Shown here: piece after piece, positions 41,613-51,529 of the stretch
Numbering within the stretch: position 1 is the first letter of the stretch
Layout of the letters: each line of letters begins with the position of its first letter
Source of the DNA: an uncultured Prevotella sp.
Lineage (GTDB): Bacteria; Bacteroidota; Bacteroidia; Bacteroidales; Bacteroidaceae
Length of the DNA stretch: 64,000 nt
Reading direction: 5' to 3'
Assembly (NCBI GenBank): GCA_946627325.1
Contig: CAMOVK010000002.1
Location: forward strand, 1 to 64,000
Notes under the pieces: generated by a model
Seen by the model: the letters and a program-made list of their open reading frames with translations, nothing else
Databases searched by the model: none
What the model was told of the DNA's origin: nothing
Translations under genes and position numbers: made by a program

Positions 41613-44159
41613 ATGACAGGACAATTTTCACCAGCAGTATCAAAGATATTATCGTTTAGCAAGGAAGAAGCTTTACGTCTTGAAAGCCCATTTGTGGGAC
41701 CTGAGCATATTCTAATAGCCATGTTGAGAGAAAAAGACGGAGCTATAAATTCTTTGTTTGAGCATAATAAAATAAATAAGCAGGCAATTAAATACAATTT
41801 GGAAGAAAGGTTACGATTAAACGATTTCGTTCCAACAGACCACCGTGAGGTTGTGCTCAATCCTCAGGCAAGCAATATATTGAAACTTGCTGCACTTGAA
41901 GCGCGAATGCAAAAAGCAGAGATTGTAGATACAGAACACCTGCTACTCGCTATACTGCACGACCGTGCCAATAATGGTGCAAAGATAATATTGAATCAAA
42001 ATGACATGACTTACGAGGATACTCTACTGTTTTTCAAACATCAAACAGAACAACCAAAAGACGGTGTGGAACTGCCTGATGATGGCGATGATGTCTTAGA
42101 CGAACCTTCTAACGATAAAGATGATTCGAAAAATCAAACATCTACCACAACTAAGCAACGACAGGGAAAAGCGCAAACACCAGCACTTGATAAGTTCTCT
42201 ACCGACCTTACAAAGGCTGCAAGTCAAGGAATTTTAGACCCAGTGGTCGGTCGAGAAGACGAAATGTTAAGAGTAATGGAAATCCTATGCCGCAGAAAGA
42301 AAAACAATACTGTGCTGATAGGTGAACCAGGAGTAGGAAAAAGCGCAATTGTCGAGGGCTTGGCTCAAATGATTGTCAATCATCGAACATCGCCTATTTT
42401 GTTTAACAAAAGAGTTGTTAGCCTCGATATGACATCGGTTGTGGCAGGAACGAAATATCGCGGACAATTTGAGGAAAGAATAAAGGCTGTTATTAACGAA
42501 CTCGAACAACATCCCGAAATAATCGTATTTATAGACGAGATACACACAATAATAGGTGCTGGCTCGGCAGCTGGTTCAATGGATGCAGCCAACATACTAA
42601 AGCCTGCATTGGCACGAGGAGTTATCCAATGTATAGGAGCAACTACTCTTGATGAATATCGAAATAGCATAGAAAAAGACGGTGCTCTCGAAAGACGATT
42701 CCAGAAAGTAATAGTCAATCCTTCAACCAAAGAAGAAACGCTGAAAATACTCCAAAACTTGAAACCACGATACGAAGAGCACCATCATGTTTCTTATACA
42801 GACGAAGCTGTTAAGGCTTGCGTCGAACTGACAGAACGCTATGTGTCTGACCGTGCTTTTCCAGATAAAGCTATCGATGCACTCGACGAAGCAGGAGCTC
42901 ACATACACTTGCGCCATGCAGATATACCACCAGAAATAATAGAAAAAGAAAAGGAAATTGAAGAAACAAAGCAGAAAAAGCGCGACGCTGTAGGTAACCA
43001 AAATTATGAGTTGGCAGCAAAGTATAGAGATTTGCAACTGAGATTGCAGAAAGAACTCGACTCGCTTAATGATAATCTTATAAACAACGATTCACGTGGC
43101 AGACAAGAGGTAAATGATACCGACGTGGCTAAAGTGGTTTCAATAATGACAGGTGTACCTGTGACGCGGATAGCTACCGAAGAAAATACTCGATTGCGAA
43201 CAATGGCAGACGACTTGAAAAAAGTTGTTGTTGCACAAGATGCCGCAGTGGAAAAAATCGTGAAGTCAATACAACGCAACAGAGTAGGATTGCGTTCACC
43301 CAATCATCCTGTAGGAGTGTTCCTCTTCCTCGGACCGACGGGAGTAGGAAAAACCTATTTAGCGAAGAAGTTGGCAGAGCATTTGTTCGGTTCCGAACAA
43401 GACCTCATACGCATTGATATGAGTGAATATTCTGAGAGTTTCAATGTGTCGCGTCTCGTTGGAGCACCTCCTGGATATGTAGGATATGAAGAAGGAGGTC
43501 AGTTGACCGAAAAAGTACGCCGTAAACCATATTCTATAGTGTTGCTTGATGAAATTGAAAAGGCAAATCCAGCAGTATTCAATATGTTACTTCAAGTCCT
43601 TGACGATGGTCGCTTGACAGATGGAAACGGCAGATTGATAGACTTCCGAAACACAATCGTCATCATGACATCAAATACAGGAACACGTCAGTTGAAAGAA
43701 TTTGGACGCGGAATTGGATTCGGTGTGCAGCGCGATATAAATGGAGCACTCAATGATGCGGATAAAGAATACGCAAGATCAGTTATTCAGAAAAGCCTAA
43801 GCAAGCAGTTCGCTCCCGAATTTCTTAATCGTCTCGACGAAATTGTCACATTCGACCAACTCGATAAGAACGCGATTGCTGCAATAACTGATATAGAACT
43901 GAAATCAGTCATCTCGCGAATAAAAGAGATAGGATACGATGTAGAAGTGAGCAGTGCCGCTAAAGACTTTGTGGCATCGAAAGGCTACGATGTGCAATTC
44001 GGTGCTCGACCTCTGAAACGTGCATTGCAGCAATATATTGAAGATGGAATTTGTGAGAAAATTCTTTCAGGCGAAATCGATAAAGGCGATACGATTAATG
44101 TTGAGTATGATAAAGAAAAATCGCAACTGAAATTCACCTCAATTAAGAACAATATATAA
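41613..44159 (+). CDS. clpC: ClpC-type AAA+ unfoldase, Clp protease ATP-binding subunit
   Basis: ClpC unfolds proteins and feeds them to ClpP. The protein has 848 residues: a double Clp-N repeat (about 1-145), first AAA+ domain with Walker A GEPGVGKS and Walker [10 protein letters not shown], a middle region (about 440-490) with UVR-like [20 protein letters not shown], second AAA+ domain with GPTGVGKT and [11 protein letters not shown], and a D2-small domain. The segment RGIGFGVQR holds an IGF tripeptide at the place where ClpP-binding loops occur. Middle-domain length points to ClpC rather than ClpB. A sigma-54 promoter precedes it. Confidence 0.94.
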   Translation: MTGQFSPAVSKILSFSKEEALRLESPFVGPEHILIAMLREKDGAINSLFEHNKINKQAIKYNLEERLRLNDFVPTDHREVVLNPQASNILKLAALEARMQKAEIVDTEHLLLAILHDRANNGAKIILNQNDMTYEDTLLFFKHQTEQPKDGVELPDDGDDVLDEPSNDKDDSKNQTSTTTKQRQGKAQTPALDKFSTDLTKAASQGILDPVVGREDEMLRVMEILCRRKKNNTVLIGEPGVGKSAIVEGLAQMIVNHRTSPILFNKRVVSLDMTSVVAGTKYRGQFEERIKAVINELEQHPEIIVFIDEIHTIIGAGSAAGSMDAANILKPALARGVIQCIGATTLDEYRNSIEKDGALERRFQKVIVNPSTKEETLKILQNLKPRYEEHHHVSYTDEAVKACVELTERYVSDRAFPDKAIDALDEAGAHIHLRHADIPPEIIEKEKEIEETKQKKRDAVGNQNYELAAKYRDLQLRLQKELDSLNDNLINNDSRGRQEVNDTDVAKVVSIMTGVPVTRIATEENTRLRTMADDLKKVVVAQDAAVEKIVKSIQRNRVGLRSPNHPVGVFLFLGPTGVGKTYLAKKLAEHLFGSEQDLIRIDMSEYSESFNVSRLVGAPPGYVGYEEGGQLTEKVRRKPYSIVLLDEIEKANPAVFNMLLQVLDDGRLTDGNGRLIDFRNTIVIMTSNTGTRQLKEFGRGIGFGVQRDINGALNDADKEYARSVIQKSLSKQFAPEFLNRLDEIVTFDQLDKNAIAAITDIELKSVISRIKEIGYDVEVSSAAKDFVASKGYDVQFGARPLKRALQQYIEDGICEKILSGEIDKGDTINVEYDKEKSQLKFTSIKNNI

Positions 44160-44171
44160 AAAACTTGCTAT

Positions 44172-45458
44172 ATGCTTACACTAAAACTTATCAATGAAGA
44201 GACCGAACGAGTTGTCCGCGGTCTGGAAAAAAAACATTTCAAAGAAGCACAGAAAGCAATCGACGAAGTAAAAGCTGTAGATTTGCGTAGGCGAACAGCC
44301 CAGCAGGAATTAGACCGTACAAAGCAGGAAGCTAAACAAATTGCTGCTAAGATAGGTCTGCTTATGAAAAATGGTAATCGCGATGATGCAGAAATAGCAA
44401 AACAAGAAGTGGCTAAGTTGAAGCTGCGTGATAAGGAATTGCAAGATGAAATGAACAAAGCCGAAGAGGAATTGACTAAGCTGCTTTGTTCTATTCCAAA
44501 TATACCTAATGAAGACGTTCCAGAGGGAGCTGACGCTTCGGACAATGTAGTTGTTAAGGAGGGTGGAACTATTCCTTCACTCCCCGATGATGCTGCGTGC
44601 CATTGGGATTTATGCAAGAAATATAATCTCATTGATTTTGATATGGGTGTGAAAATCACTGGTGCAGGTTTCCCTGTGTATGTAGGGAAAATGGCGCGAC
44701 TTCAACGAGCATTGCAGGCTTTCTTCCTCGAAGAAGCACGTAAAAGCGGATATCTCGAAGTAGAGCCGCCATATCTTGTCAATGCAGCATCGGGATATGG
44801 AACAGGTCAGTTGCCCGATAAAGAAGGTCAGATGTATCACGCCACTGCCGATGATCTCTATCTCATACCAACAGCAGAGGTGCCCGTTACAAATATCTTT
44901 CGTGATGTAATTCTCGAAGAAAAAGACCTGCCTGTGAAGCGTTGCGCTTACTCAGCATGTTTTCGTCGGGAAGCAGGTAGTTATGGTAAAGATGTGCGTG
45001 GGTTGAATCGTTTGCATCAGTTCGATAAGGTTGAGATTGTACGGATTGATAAACCCGAACATTCTTATCAATCACTTCAAGAGATGCTTGAACATGTTGA
45101 GGGGCTACTTAAAAAACTCGAACTTCCCTATCGTATTCTTAAACTATGCGGTGGTGATATGAGTTTCACGTCGGCTATATGTTATGACTTTGAAGTTTGG
45201 AGTGCTGCTCAAAAACGTTGGCTTGAAGTTAGTTCTGTGTCTAATTTTGAAAGTTATCAAGCGAATAGGTTGAAGTGTCGCTATCGCAATGCAGACAAGA
45301 AGATAGAGTTATGCCATACTCTAAATGGTTCAGCATTAGCATTGCCAAGAATAGTGGCTGCTATAATTGAGAACAATCAGAGTGCTGAGGGTATTAGTGT
45401 ACCTCGTGTGCTTGTTCCTTATTGCGGCTTTGATATTCTTGATGATAATAATTTCTAA
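44172..45458 (+). CDS. serS: Seryl-tRNA synthetase
   Basis: SerS charges tRNA-Ser and tRNA-Sec. The 428 residues have an N-terminal coiled-coil arm (about 30-105) and a class II catalytic core: motif 2 FRREAGSYGKDVRGLNRLHQ and motif 3 NGSALALPRIVAAIIENNQ, with FEVWSAAQKRWLEVSSVSNF between. The start lies 12 bp after clpC, so it may be co-transcribed. Confidence 0.97.
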   Translation: MLTLKLINEETERVVRGLEKKHFKEAQKAIDEVKAVDLRRRTAQQELDRTKQEAKQIAAKIGLLMKNGNRDDAEIAKQEVAKLKLRDKELQDEMNKAEEELTKLLCSIPNIPNEDVPEGADASDNVVVKEGGTIPSLPDDAACHWDLCKKYNLIDFDMGVKITGAGFPVYVGKMARLQRALQAFFLEEARKSGYLEVEPPYLVNAASGYGTGQLPDKEGQMYHATADDLYLIPTAEVPVTNIFRDVILEEKDLPVKRCAYSACFRREAGSYGKDVRGLNRLHQFDKVEIVRIDKPEHSYQSLQEMLEHVEGLLKKLELPYRILKLCGGDMSFTSAICYDFEVWSAAQKRWLEVSSVSNFESYQANRLKCRYRNADKKIELCHTLNGSALALPRIVAAIIENNQSAEGISVPRVLVPYCGFDILDDNNF

Positions 45459-45467
45459 TCTCGCAAA

Positions 45468-45836
45468 ATGTCGGGAGTTTATACCATATTGTTGCTCATA
45501 CTAAGCAATGTTTTCATGACACTTGCTTGGTATGGGCATCTTCGTTTGCAACAAACAGGTGTTTCGAGTCATTGGCCACTAATAGTAGTTGTTCTGTTCT
45601 CTTGGGCAATAGCTTTTTTCGAATACTGTTGTCAAGTACCAGCCAATAGAATTGGTTTTGTCGATAATGGTGGACCATACAGTTTAGTTCAGCTAAAGGT
45701 TATTCAGGAGGCAATTTCACTGATAGTATTTGTTCTTGTTGCTCGAATTTTGTTTACAGATCAATCGCTCGGGTGGAATCATTTTCTGGCATTTGTGCTG
45801 ATAATTGGAGCAGTGTATCTTGTGTTTATGAAATGA
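45468..45836 (+). CDS. DMT/DUF486 family small membrane protein
   Basis: This is a 122-residue protein with four membrane helices, resembling the DUF486/DMT small membrane family (ILSNVFMTLAWYGHL, FFEYCCQVPANRIGF, LKVIQEAISLIVF). Role unknown; a transport function is inferred only from the superfamily. Gap to serS 9 bp, to the radical SAM gene 16 bp. Confidence 0.88.
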   Translation: MSGVYTILLLILSNVFMTLAWYGHLRLQQTGVSSHWPLIVVVLFSWAIAFFEYCCQVPANRIGFVDNGGPYSLVQLKVIQEAISLIVFVLVARILFTDQSLGWNHFLAFVLIIGAVYLVFMK

Positions 45837-45852
45837 TACATATCTCAATTAA

Positions 45853-46788
45853 ATGAATCAAGCTCCGTTTGTTTACAATAGTTACGGTTCTTGGATACGT
45901 AGCCAGTTCCCTTTCCGTGTGCAAAAGATTTCCATCGATGCGGGATTCTCATGTCCCAACAGAGACGGGAAATTGTCGTATGGAGGTTGTACGTTTTGCG
46001 ATAATAGCACATTCAATCCTCAATACTGTAATCGAGAGAAAACTATAAGTCAGCAGTTGTCAGCTGGTAAATCATTCTTCAAAGGGAAATATCCTTCCAT
46101 GCGGTATCTTGCCTACTTCCAGTCTTATTCTAATACCTATGCCCCGCTTGATGTTTTGAAACTTAGATATGAAGAAGCACTTGCAGACCCCGATGTTGTA
46201 GGCATAGTTATTGGTACCCGTCCCGATTGTGTAGATGAATCATTGCTCGATTATCTTCAAACATTATCTCGGCAAACTTTTGTGGTTATAGAGTATGGAA
46301 TAGAATCGGTCAATAATTCTACTTTGCGAACAATCAATCGAGGACATGATTTTGAATGTAGTGAAAGGGCTATCTTACAAACTTGCGAACGCGGCATACT
46401 TTGTGGTGCCCATCTCATCTTAGGCTTACCAGGCGAGGGGCGCGAGGAAATCCTCCATCAAGCACGAGTAGTGTCTTCACTGCCAATTAACATTCTAAAA
46501 CTTCATCAGTTGCAGATAATTCGTGGAACTCGTCTTGCTCAACAGTATACCGAGAGGAAATTCCATGTTTTTTCTGTTGAAGAATATGCAGATTTGCTGG
46601 TTGAATATATTCAACTTCTTCCTCCAAGTATTGTGCTTGATCGCTTTGTTTCTCAATCGCCAAGAGGGATGTGCATTGCTCCTAATTGGCGGATTAAGAA
46701 CCACGAATTCACAGACTTGTTGACAAACAAGATGAAAAGTTTAGGTGCGTATCAAGGAAAAGCTTTGGTGCAAGATAATGTTAAGTGA
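45853..46788 (+). CDS. TIGR01212-family radical SAM protein (YhcC-like)
   Basis: This is a 311-residue radical SAM enzyme. The Fe-S Cys cluster is the variant spacing of this family: Cys in SIDAGFSCPNRDGKLSYG then GGCTFCDN (about residues 35-53). The IEYGIESVNNSTLRTINRGHD and LILGLPGEGREEIL segments fit the radical SAM barrel. The substrate is not known for this family in Bacteroidetes. It closes the serS gene cluster. Confidence 0.92.
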   Translation: MNQAPFVYNSYGSWIRSQFPFRVQKISIDAGFSCPNRDGKLSYGGCTFCDNSTFNPQYCNREKTISQQLSAGKSFFKGKYPSMRYLAYFQSYSNTYAPLDVLKLRYEEALADPDVVGIVIGTRPDCVDESLLDYLQTLSRQTFVVIEYGIESVNNSTLRTINRGHDFECSERAILQTCERGILCGAHLILGLPGEGREEILHQARVVSSLPINILKLHQLQIIRGTRLAQQYTERKFHVFSVEEYADLLVEYIQLLPPSIVLDRFVSQSPRGMCIAPNWRIKNHEFTDLLTNKMKSLGAYQGKALVQDNVK

Positions 46789-46806
46789 ACAAAATGCTCA
46801 AATAAA

Positions 46807-46838
46807 TTTGGCAATTATTTAACTTAATCGTATCTTTG
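46807..46838 (+). promoter_or_regulatory. Promoter of the TetR-fabG-rluA operon
   Basis: TTTG (46807-46810), a 20-base spacer and TATCTTTG (46831-46838) match the Bacteroidetes consensus exactly. The predicted leader is about 33 nt. ACACACAGGATGACTGTGC just downstream contains a partial dyad (CACAG/CTGTG, 46843-46857) that could be a TetR operator, but this is a guess. Confidence 0.75.
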
Positions 46839-46876
46839 CACACACAGGATGACTGTGCAATAATTAGTTTTATAGT

Positions 46877-47473
46877 ATGTCGATATCGAAAACACGAAAA
46901 ATGATAGTTGATGTGGCAAGACAATTGTTCGCCAAAAATGGTATGGAAAATACCACTATGAACGATATTGCCCAGGCTTCAGGTAAGGGTAGGCGCACAC
47001 TCTACACTTACTTTAAGAATAAGGAAGATGTTTATTACGCAGTGATTGAAGCTGAACTTATTCGACTTTCAGACAAACTTGAGGAAGTGGCTAATAAGAA
47101 GATGCGTCCCCAAGACAAAATTATCGAGCTTATCTATACCCATTTGAGTATGATTAAGGAAACGGTAGTACGAAATGGAAACCTTAGAGCTGAATTTTTC
47201 CGAAATATTTGGATGGTAGAAAGGGTTCGCAAACATTTCGACGAGGATGAGTTGGAGCTTTTTCGAAAGGTTTATGCCGATGGTAAAGCAGAGGGAGAAT
47301 TCGAAATAGACAATATAGAACTCGTTGCAGATATAACTCACTATTGCGTAAAAGGACTGGAGGTTCCTTACATTTATGGTCGTCTTGGTCATGGTCTGAC
47401 TGAAGAAACCAGCCGACCTCTTGTTACAAAAGTTGTTTACGGAGCTCTTGGCAAAGGTGGTATAAACTTGTAA
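46877..47473 (+). CDS. TetR/AcrR-family transcriptional regulator
   Basis: This is a 198-residue regulator with an N-terminal TetR DNA-binding domain: ARQLFAKNGMENTTMNDIAQ followed by GKGRRTLYTYFKNKEDVYYA (about residues 13-55), then a helical ligand-binding domain. Its gene is 36 bp upstream of fabG, so it may control fatty-acid synthesis or itself through the operon promoter. Ligand unknown. Confidence 0.93.
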   Translation: MSISKTRKMIVDVARQLFAKNGMENTTMNDIAQASGKGRRTLYTYFKNKEDVYYAVIEAELIRLSDKLEEVANKKMRPQDKIIELIYTHLSMIKETVVRNGNLRAEFFRNIWMVERVRKHFDEDELELFRKVYADGKAEGEFEIDNIELVADITHYCVKGLEVPYIYGRLGHGLTEETSRPLVTKVVYGALGKGGINL

Positions 47474-47509
47474 TAATCAATATATTTAACAAACAAACTT
47501 TAATTCTAT

Positions 47510-48256
47510 ATGGGTTTATTAACTGGTAAGACGGCGCTTGTTACGGGTGCTGCTCGTGGAATAGGTAAGGCAATTGCCTTGAAATTCGCTCAAGAAGGAG
47601 CAAATATAGCCTTTACCGATTTGGTTATAGATGAAAATGGTAAACAGACAGAAACGGAAATAGCCGTTTTTGGAGTTAAAGTGAAGGGCTATGCAAGTAA
47701 TGCAGCCGACTTTTCAGAGACCGAAAAGGTTGTAGAACAAGTGAAAGCCGATTTCGGTAGTATTGATATTCTTGTCAATAATGCTGGTATAACTAAAGAT
47801 GGCTTAATGCTTCGCATGACAGAGGCTCAATGGGATGCAGTCATTGCTGTTAATCTGAAATCAGCCTTTAATTTTATTCATGCTTGTACTCCTATCATGG
47901 TGCGACAGAAAAGCGGTTCTATCATCAATATGTCAAGTGTTGTTGGCGTTCATGGTAATGCAGGACAGAGCAATTATGCAGCCTCTAAAGCTGGTCTGAT
48001 AGCTTTGGCAAAGAGTATCGGACAAGAAGTGGGTAGCCGTGGTATCCGTGCTAATGCGATTGCTCCAGGCTTTATTGATACAGATATGACGAAAGCCCTG
48101 CCTGAAGATGTACGTAAGGCTTGGATTGAAAAGATTCCTCTGCGTCGTGGCGGAACTGTTGACGACATTGCCAATGTTGCAACCTTCTTGGCTTCGGATA
48201 TGTCTTCGTATGTGACGGGTCAAGTTATTCAAGTAGATGGAGGTATGAATATGTAA
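47510..48256 (+). CDS. fabG: 3-oxoacyl-ACP reductase
   Basis: FabG reduces 3-oxoacyl-ACP with NADPH in fatty-acid elongation. The 248-residue SDR protein has the NADPH-binding TGAARGIGKAIA (about 12-23), NNAGITKDGLMLRM (about 87-100), catalytic Ser in INMSSVVGVHGNAGQ, and YAASKAGLIALAKS (catalytic Tyr/Lys). The C-terminal SYVTGQVIQVDGGMNM is typical. It lies in an operon between TetR and rluA (9-bp gap). Confidence 0.96.
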   Translation: MGLLTGKTALVTGAARGIGKAIALKFAQEGANIAFTDLVIDENGKQTETEIAVFGVKVKGYASNAADFSETEKVVEQVKADFGSIDILVNNAGITKDGLMLRMTEAQWDAVIAVNLKSAFNFIHACTPIMVRQKSGSIINMSSVVGVHGNAGQSNYAASKAGLIALAKSIGQEVGSRGIRANAIAPGFIDTDMTKALPEDVRKAWIEKIPLRRGGTVDDIANVATFLASDMSSYVTGQVIQVDGGMNM

Positions 48257-48265
48257 ATTAGTGAT

Positions 48266-48949
48266 ATGGTGCAAGTAGTTTACGAGGATAATCATTTAAT
48301 CGTTGTCAATAAATTGTCAGGTGAAATAGTCCAAGGCGATAAGACTGGCGATGTTACGCTTATCGATTCCGTAAAACACTATATCAAGACTAAGTATAAC
48401 AAGCCTGGGAACGTGTTTCTTGGGCTTGTTCATCGTTTAGACAGGCCAGTAGGGGGCTTGGTGATATTTGCGCGGACATCGAAAGCATTGTCGCGTCTCA
48501 ATGATATGTTTCGTAATGGCGAGATTGACAAGACCTATTGGGCTGTGACGGAAAACAAACCTCCTCAAAATGAAGGAACTCTTGAAGGATGGATATACAG
48601 AAATGAAAAACAAAACAAGAGTTATCTTTCTCATCGAGAGCGACCAAATTCAAAGCACGCAGTGCTTAACTACCGTTTGCTTACATCTTCCGATAGGTAT
48701 TTTCTGATAGAAGTAAAGTTGCTGACTGGTAGGCATCACCAAATTCGGTGTCAACTCTCAGACATCGGTTGTCCTATTAAGGGCGATTTGAAATATGGAG
48801 CGCGTAGGTCGAATACAGATGGAAGTATCTCTTTGATTGCGCGAAAGATAGAATTTATTCATCCTGTATCTCGACAGCATCTATCACTTGAGGCTCCTCT
48901 TCCTGATAGTCCGCTTTGGAAATTCTTTTCTTGCGCTGTCCGTAGATAG
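48266..48949 (+). CDS. RluA-family pseudouridine synthase
   Basis: This 227-residue enzyme isomerises uridine to pseudouridine in rRNA or tRNA. HRLDRPVGGLVIFARTSKAL (about 55-74) carries the catalytic Asp; LLTGRHHQIRCQLSDIGCPI follows. The S4 domain of longer RluA/RluD proteins is absent. The exact target cannot be read. The 3' end overlaps the convergent DUF308 gene by 95 bp, one of the larger overlaps here. Confidence 0.94.
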   Translation: MVQVVYEDNHLIVVNKLSGEIVQGDKTGDVTLIDSVKHYIKTKYNKPGNVFLGLVHRLDRPVGGLVIFARTSKALSRLNDMFRNGEIDKTYWAVTENKPPQNEGTLEGWIYRNEKQNKSYLSHRERPNSKHAVLNYRLLTSSDRYFLIEVKLLTGRHHQIRCQLSDIGCPIKGDLKYGARRSNTDGSISLIARKIEFIHPVSRQHLSLEAPLPDSPLWKFFSCAVRR

Positions 48950-49520
48950 CAATAGAATTTATTACCTCAGATAATGCATAGGCTATAAGAGCAATACCTA
49001 CCACTACGAGCGGAATGGATTCTGCCTTGAGAGGATTAACAACAATGTAAAGTCCGCTAAGCAGAAGCAGTGAAGGGAGTATCCAAAATGCCGCAGGGGC
49101 GTGCCAGATTTTTCTAACTTCTATGAGTGAAAATAGTTGACTAATTGCTCCGAGAATAACAATAGCACCTAAAAGGTACATCATCCATTGATTAAAAAAC
49201 GAAGGCATAAGTGTAAGTATAAATCCCAGAATTATACTACCTATAGCCACAACAAGCGTTATTGATTGGTCGCCTCCATACGAGATGTTTTCAGCACGAA
49301 CTATTTCCGTGTTTTTATCCTGCTCTGCGTTTGAACTATATTCTGCCTTTTTGCGCTTTGCTACATAGTACGCTATGAGAGCTATTACTCCCGAAATTAG
49401 AAAAATCACACCAATGGCTATAGTGATAGTTTCAATAATTCTCTCTGGGTGTGTGATGAGCAGAATGCCTATTGCGGCTGCACACAAGGCGCGAAACAAA
49501 AAACTATGAACTATTTTCAT
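48855..49520 (-). CDS. DUF308/HdeD-family membrane protein
   Basis: This is a 221-residue membrane protein with about six helices in three hairpin-like pairs, resembling the HdeD/DUF308 family (acid-resistance membrane protein in Escherichia coli). The C-terminal 40 residues are hydrophilic and acidic (EEEPQVIDAVEIQDE) and are encoded in the 95-bp overlap with rluA. A -7 element TACTTTTG lies upstream at 49562-49555, with a weak -33. Confidence 0.87.
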   Translation of the reverse strand: MKIVHSFLFRALCAAAIGILLITHPERIIETITIAIGVIFLISGVIALIAYYVAKRKKAEYSSNAEQDKNTEIVRAENISYGGDQSITLVVAIGSIILGFILTLMPSFFNQWMMYLLGAIVILGAISQLFSLIEVRKIWHAPAAFWILPSLLLLSGLYIVVNPLKAESIPLVVVGIALIAYALSEVINSIAIYGQRKKRISKADYQEEEPQVIDAVEIQDE

Positions 49521-49580
49521 CTTCTCGATTATGTATTTATGTAGTTATTATCTGCAAAAGTATGAAATTTTTATAAATCA

Positions 49581-50147
49581 ATGACAAACGATAACGATAT
49601 AATCATCTATCTTGTTCGTCATGGTCAGACTGAAGGCAATGTGAATGAGATCTTGCAAGGGCAAACCCATGGCAATCTGACGACTGAAGGGCGCAGCCAA
49701 GCCGAACGTCTGTCGTTGAGCCTTGCAACTGAGCAAATTGACTTTTTCGTGTCGAGTGATCTTAAGCGTGCAGTCGAAACGTGTGAGATTATTGCTCGAC
49801 GACATGGTGCGGAGGTTGTTACTACTCCGTTGTTGCGAGAGCGCGATTGGGGCAATTTCACAGGAAAGTATATCCCTGAGTTAAAAGATAAAGTTTGGCC
49901 TGACAATGTTGAAACTTTAGAGCAGATCAAATATCGTGCAGGCCAATTTATAAATCAAGTAATAAATAAGTATCAGGGCAAGTCAATTCTTGTCGTAGGT
50001 CATGGCATTATCAATAAGTTTATTCAGTCGCTTCTTTTGAATTGCGAGAGTCGTGATATTGAACGAATGGATAATGCAGAATTGCGGATTTATCGTTTAT
50101 CTGCGTCCTCTGGAGCTACCGCCATTCGAGCGACTCGAATTGGCTGA
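49581..50147 (+). CDS. Histidine phosphatase family protein
   Basis: This is a 188-residue phosphoglycerate-mutase-like phosphatase. The catalytic LVRHGQTEGNVNEIL (about 11-25) supplies the phosphorylated His; RERDWGNFTGKYIPE and VVGHGIINKFIQSLL (second His) complete the site. The missing mutase insertions suggest a phosphatase. The last 51 bases overlap the convergent RG-rich gene, and the C-terminus encoded there (SGATAIRATRIG) is plausible but divergent. Confidence 0.92.
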   Translation: MTNDNDIIIYLVRHGQTEGNVNEILQGQTHGNLTTEGRSQAERLSLSLATEQIDFFVSSDLKRAVETCEIIARRHGAEVVTTPLLRERDWGNFTGKYIPELKDKVWPDNVETLEQIKYRAGQFINQVINKYQGKSILVVGHGIINKFIQSLLLNCESRDIERMDNAELRIYRLSASSGATAIRATRIG

Positions 50148-51161
50148 ACTTCTGTTAGTGCTACTACTGCTACGGCTGATGCTACTGGTGCTCCTGCTCG
50201 GTGTGATAGTGCTGCGACTTGTCGTGCTTCCGCTATTGCTGGTTGCTCTTGTGCTGCGGCTGATAGAAGAACCTACATTTGTCCCTGTGCTTTCTCTGCG
50301 GGTGGCAGGAGTTGTTGACATGGTCGGACGTGTAGTCCTTGTGCTTGAAGATGTGGTACTTTGAGTTTTTGTAGTGCGTGAATTAGGAGTGAAAGTGTTG
50401 TTTGGAGTTCTGTCGTTTTGTCTGTCAGTTGCCGACTGAACATGTTGACCAGCGTTAGTAGTTGTTGCTTGGCGAGTTGCTGTCGTGCGTGTAGAACTTG
50501 GACGGTCTCCTCTTCCTTTTCTTCCATCGTTTCCACCAGGCTTGTTAAAGTCTCCTCTTCCTTTTCTTCCATCGTTTACATTAGGTTTATTAAAGTCTCC
50601 TCTTCCTTTTCTTCCATCATTTACATTTGGTTTCTTGAAATCACCTCGGTCGAAACGGTCTCTCATACCATCTGGGCGTTTGCCTGCTTTGGGTCCGCTG
50701 AAGTTACGTCCGTGATACCAGCTGCGTCCTCCATTTTTGTGCCAACTATGTCCTCCGCGATATACGGTCCAGAAATGTGGACGACCGAAATAGAAGTAGT
50801 TTCTATGTGGATAGCGTGTGTAAATACGGAAATGCCAATAACCAGCATCCCAGTATAGCGGACGATAGAAATAGATTGCATCGCAGAACATTCTGTACTG
50901 CCAATCGAACAGGATATAACTGAAGTCGAGATTTCTCCGTGTCCAGTAAACGCTGTAAAGGTCGTCAATAGTGTTTACACTCATTAGATAATCGAGGTTT
51001 ACTTCGAATGCAGCCTCGTATTGTTCTTCTGTCAGGTTAAGTTCGTATGCCATCTTGTCTGTGAGAAAGAGGGCTTGTTGACGAGCCTGTTCGTAACTCA
51101 TGGCATTTGTTGTCATTGTTGTCATGGCAAGCAATGCAACGATAGCTAATAACTTTTTCAT
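50097..51161 (-). CDS. Secreted Arg/Gly- and Ser/Thr-rich protein with internal repeats
   Basis: This is a 354-residue protein starting at ATG 51161 with a clear signal peptide (cleavage near TTNAMSYEQARQ). The N-terminal part (about 25-115) is Tyr/Trp/His-rich and contains a helical EQARQQALFLTDKMAYELNL-type segment found in several Bacteroidetes secreted proteins. The middle holds three 15-residue repeats (KGRGDFNKPNVNDGR-type), and the last 150 residues are low-complexity Ser/Thr/Arg/Asn. The longer in-frame start at 51239 is unlikely because the promoter -7 element TACCTTTG (51219-51212) lies downstream of it. Function unknown; possibly surface or matrix. Confidence 0.8.
   Translation of the reverse strand: MKKLLAIVALLAMTTMTTNAMSYEQARQQALFLTDKMAYELNLTEEQYEAAFEVNLDYLMSVNTIDDLYSVYWTRRNLDFSYILFDWQYRMFCDAIYFYRPLYWDAGYWHFRIYTRYPHRNYFYFGRPHFWTVYRGGHSWHKNGGRSWYHGRNFSGPKAGKRPDGMRDRFDRGDFKKPNVNDGRKGRGDFNKPNVNDGRKGRGDFNKPGGNDGRKGRGDRPSSTRTTATRQATTTNAGQHVQSATDRQNDRTPNNTFTPNSRTTKTQSTTSSSTRTTRPTMSTTPATRRESTGTNVGSSISRSTRATSNSGSTTSRSTITPSRSTSSISRSSSSTNRSSANSSRSNGGSSRGRR
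50506..50640. repeat. Three tandem 45-bp coding repeats
   Basis: Units begin at 50506, 50551 and 50596 (45 bp each). Each encodes one 15-residue GRGDF(N/K)KPNVNDGRK-type repeat in the RG-rich secreted protein. The first unit differs by several bases; units two and three are closer. Copy number probably varies between strains. Confidence 0.85.
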
Positions 51162-51529
51162 TGTTGTATGTTTTAAGATGTTATACATTACGTGTTTTCT
51201 AATCTCTGTCGCAAAGGTAAAGGGATTATAGTTATTCACAAATGGTATTCCCCTATATCTATCGGGGAAAATCCCTATTGTTGCAATCTGCGTTTTTTAT
51301 TCTATTTAATAGGTGTAATTTGTTGTTTGCGTATTTTCTTGATGTAATGATATAATAGTTTTGTTAAAATTCTTCGTATTTTTCTCCTCTAAATGCTGAC
51401 GATTTTCTAACAATAACAATATGTGATACGAAAAATGCCAAAAAAATGCGACTATTCTTAAATGTCTGAAAGTCAATAAGAAACGAGGTTTTTGAAGATT
51501 AGTGAAAGGGTTGACAATTGATATTTAAG

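Noticed and set aside
44168..44659. 163-residue frame antisense to serS
   Set aside because: Ser-rich translation opposite the SerS coiled-coil arm, typical of a shadow frame.
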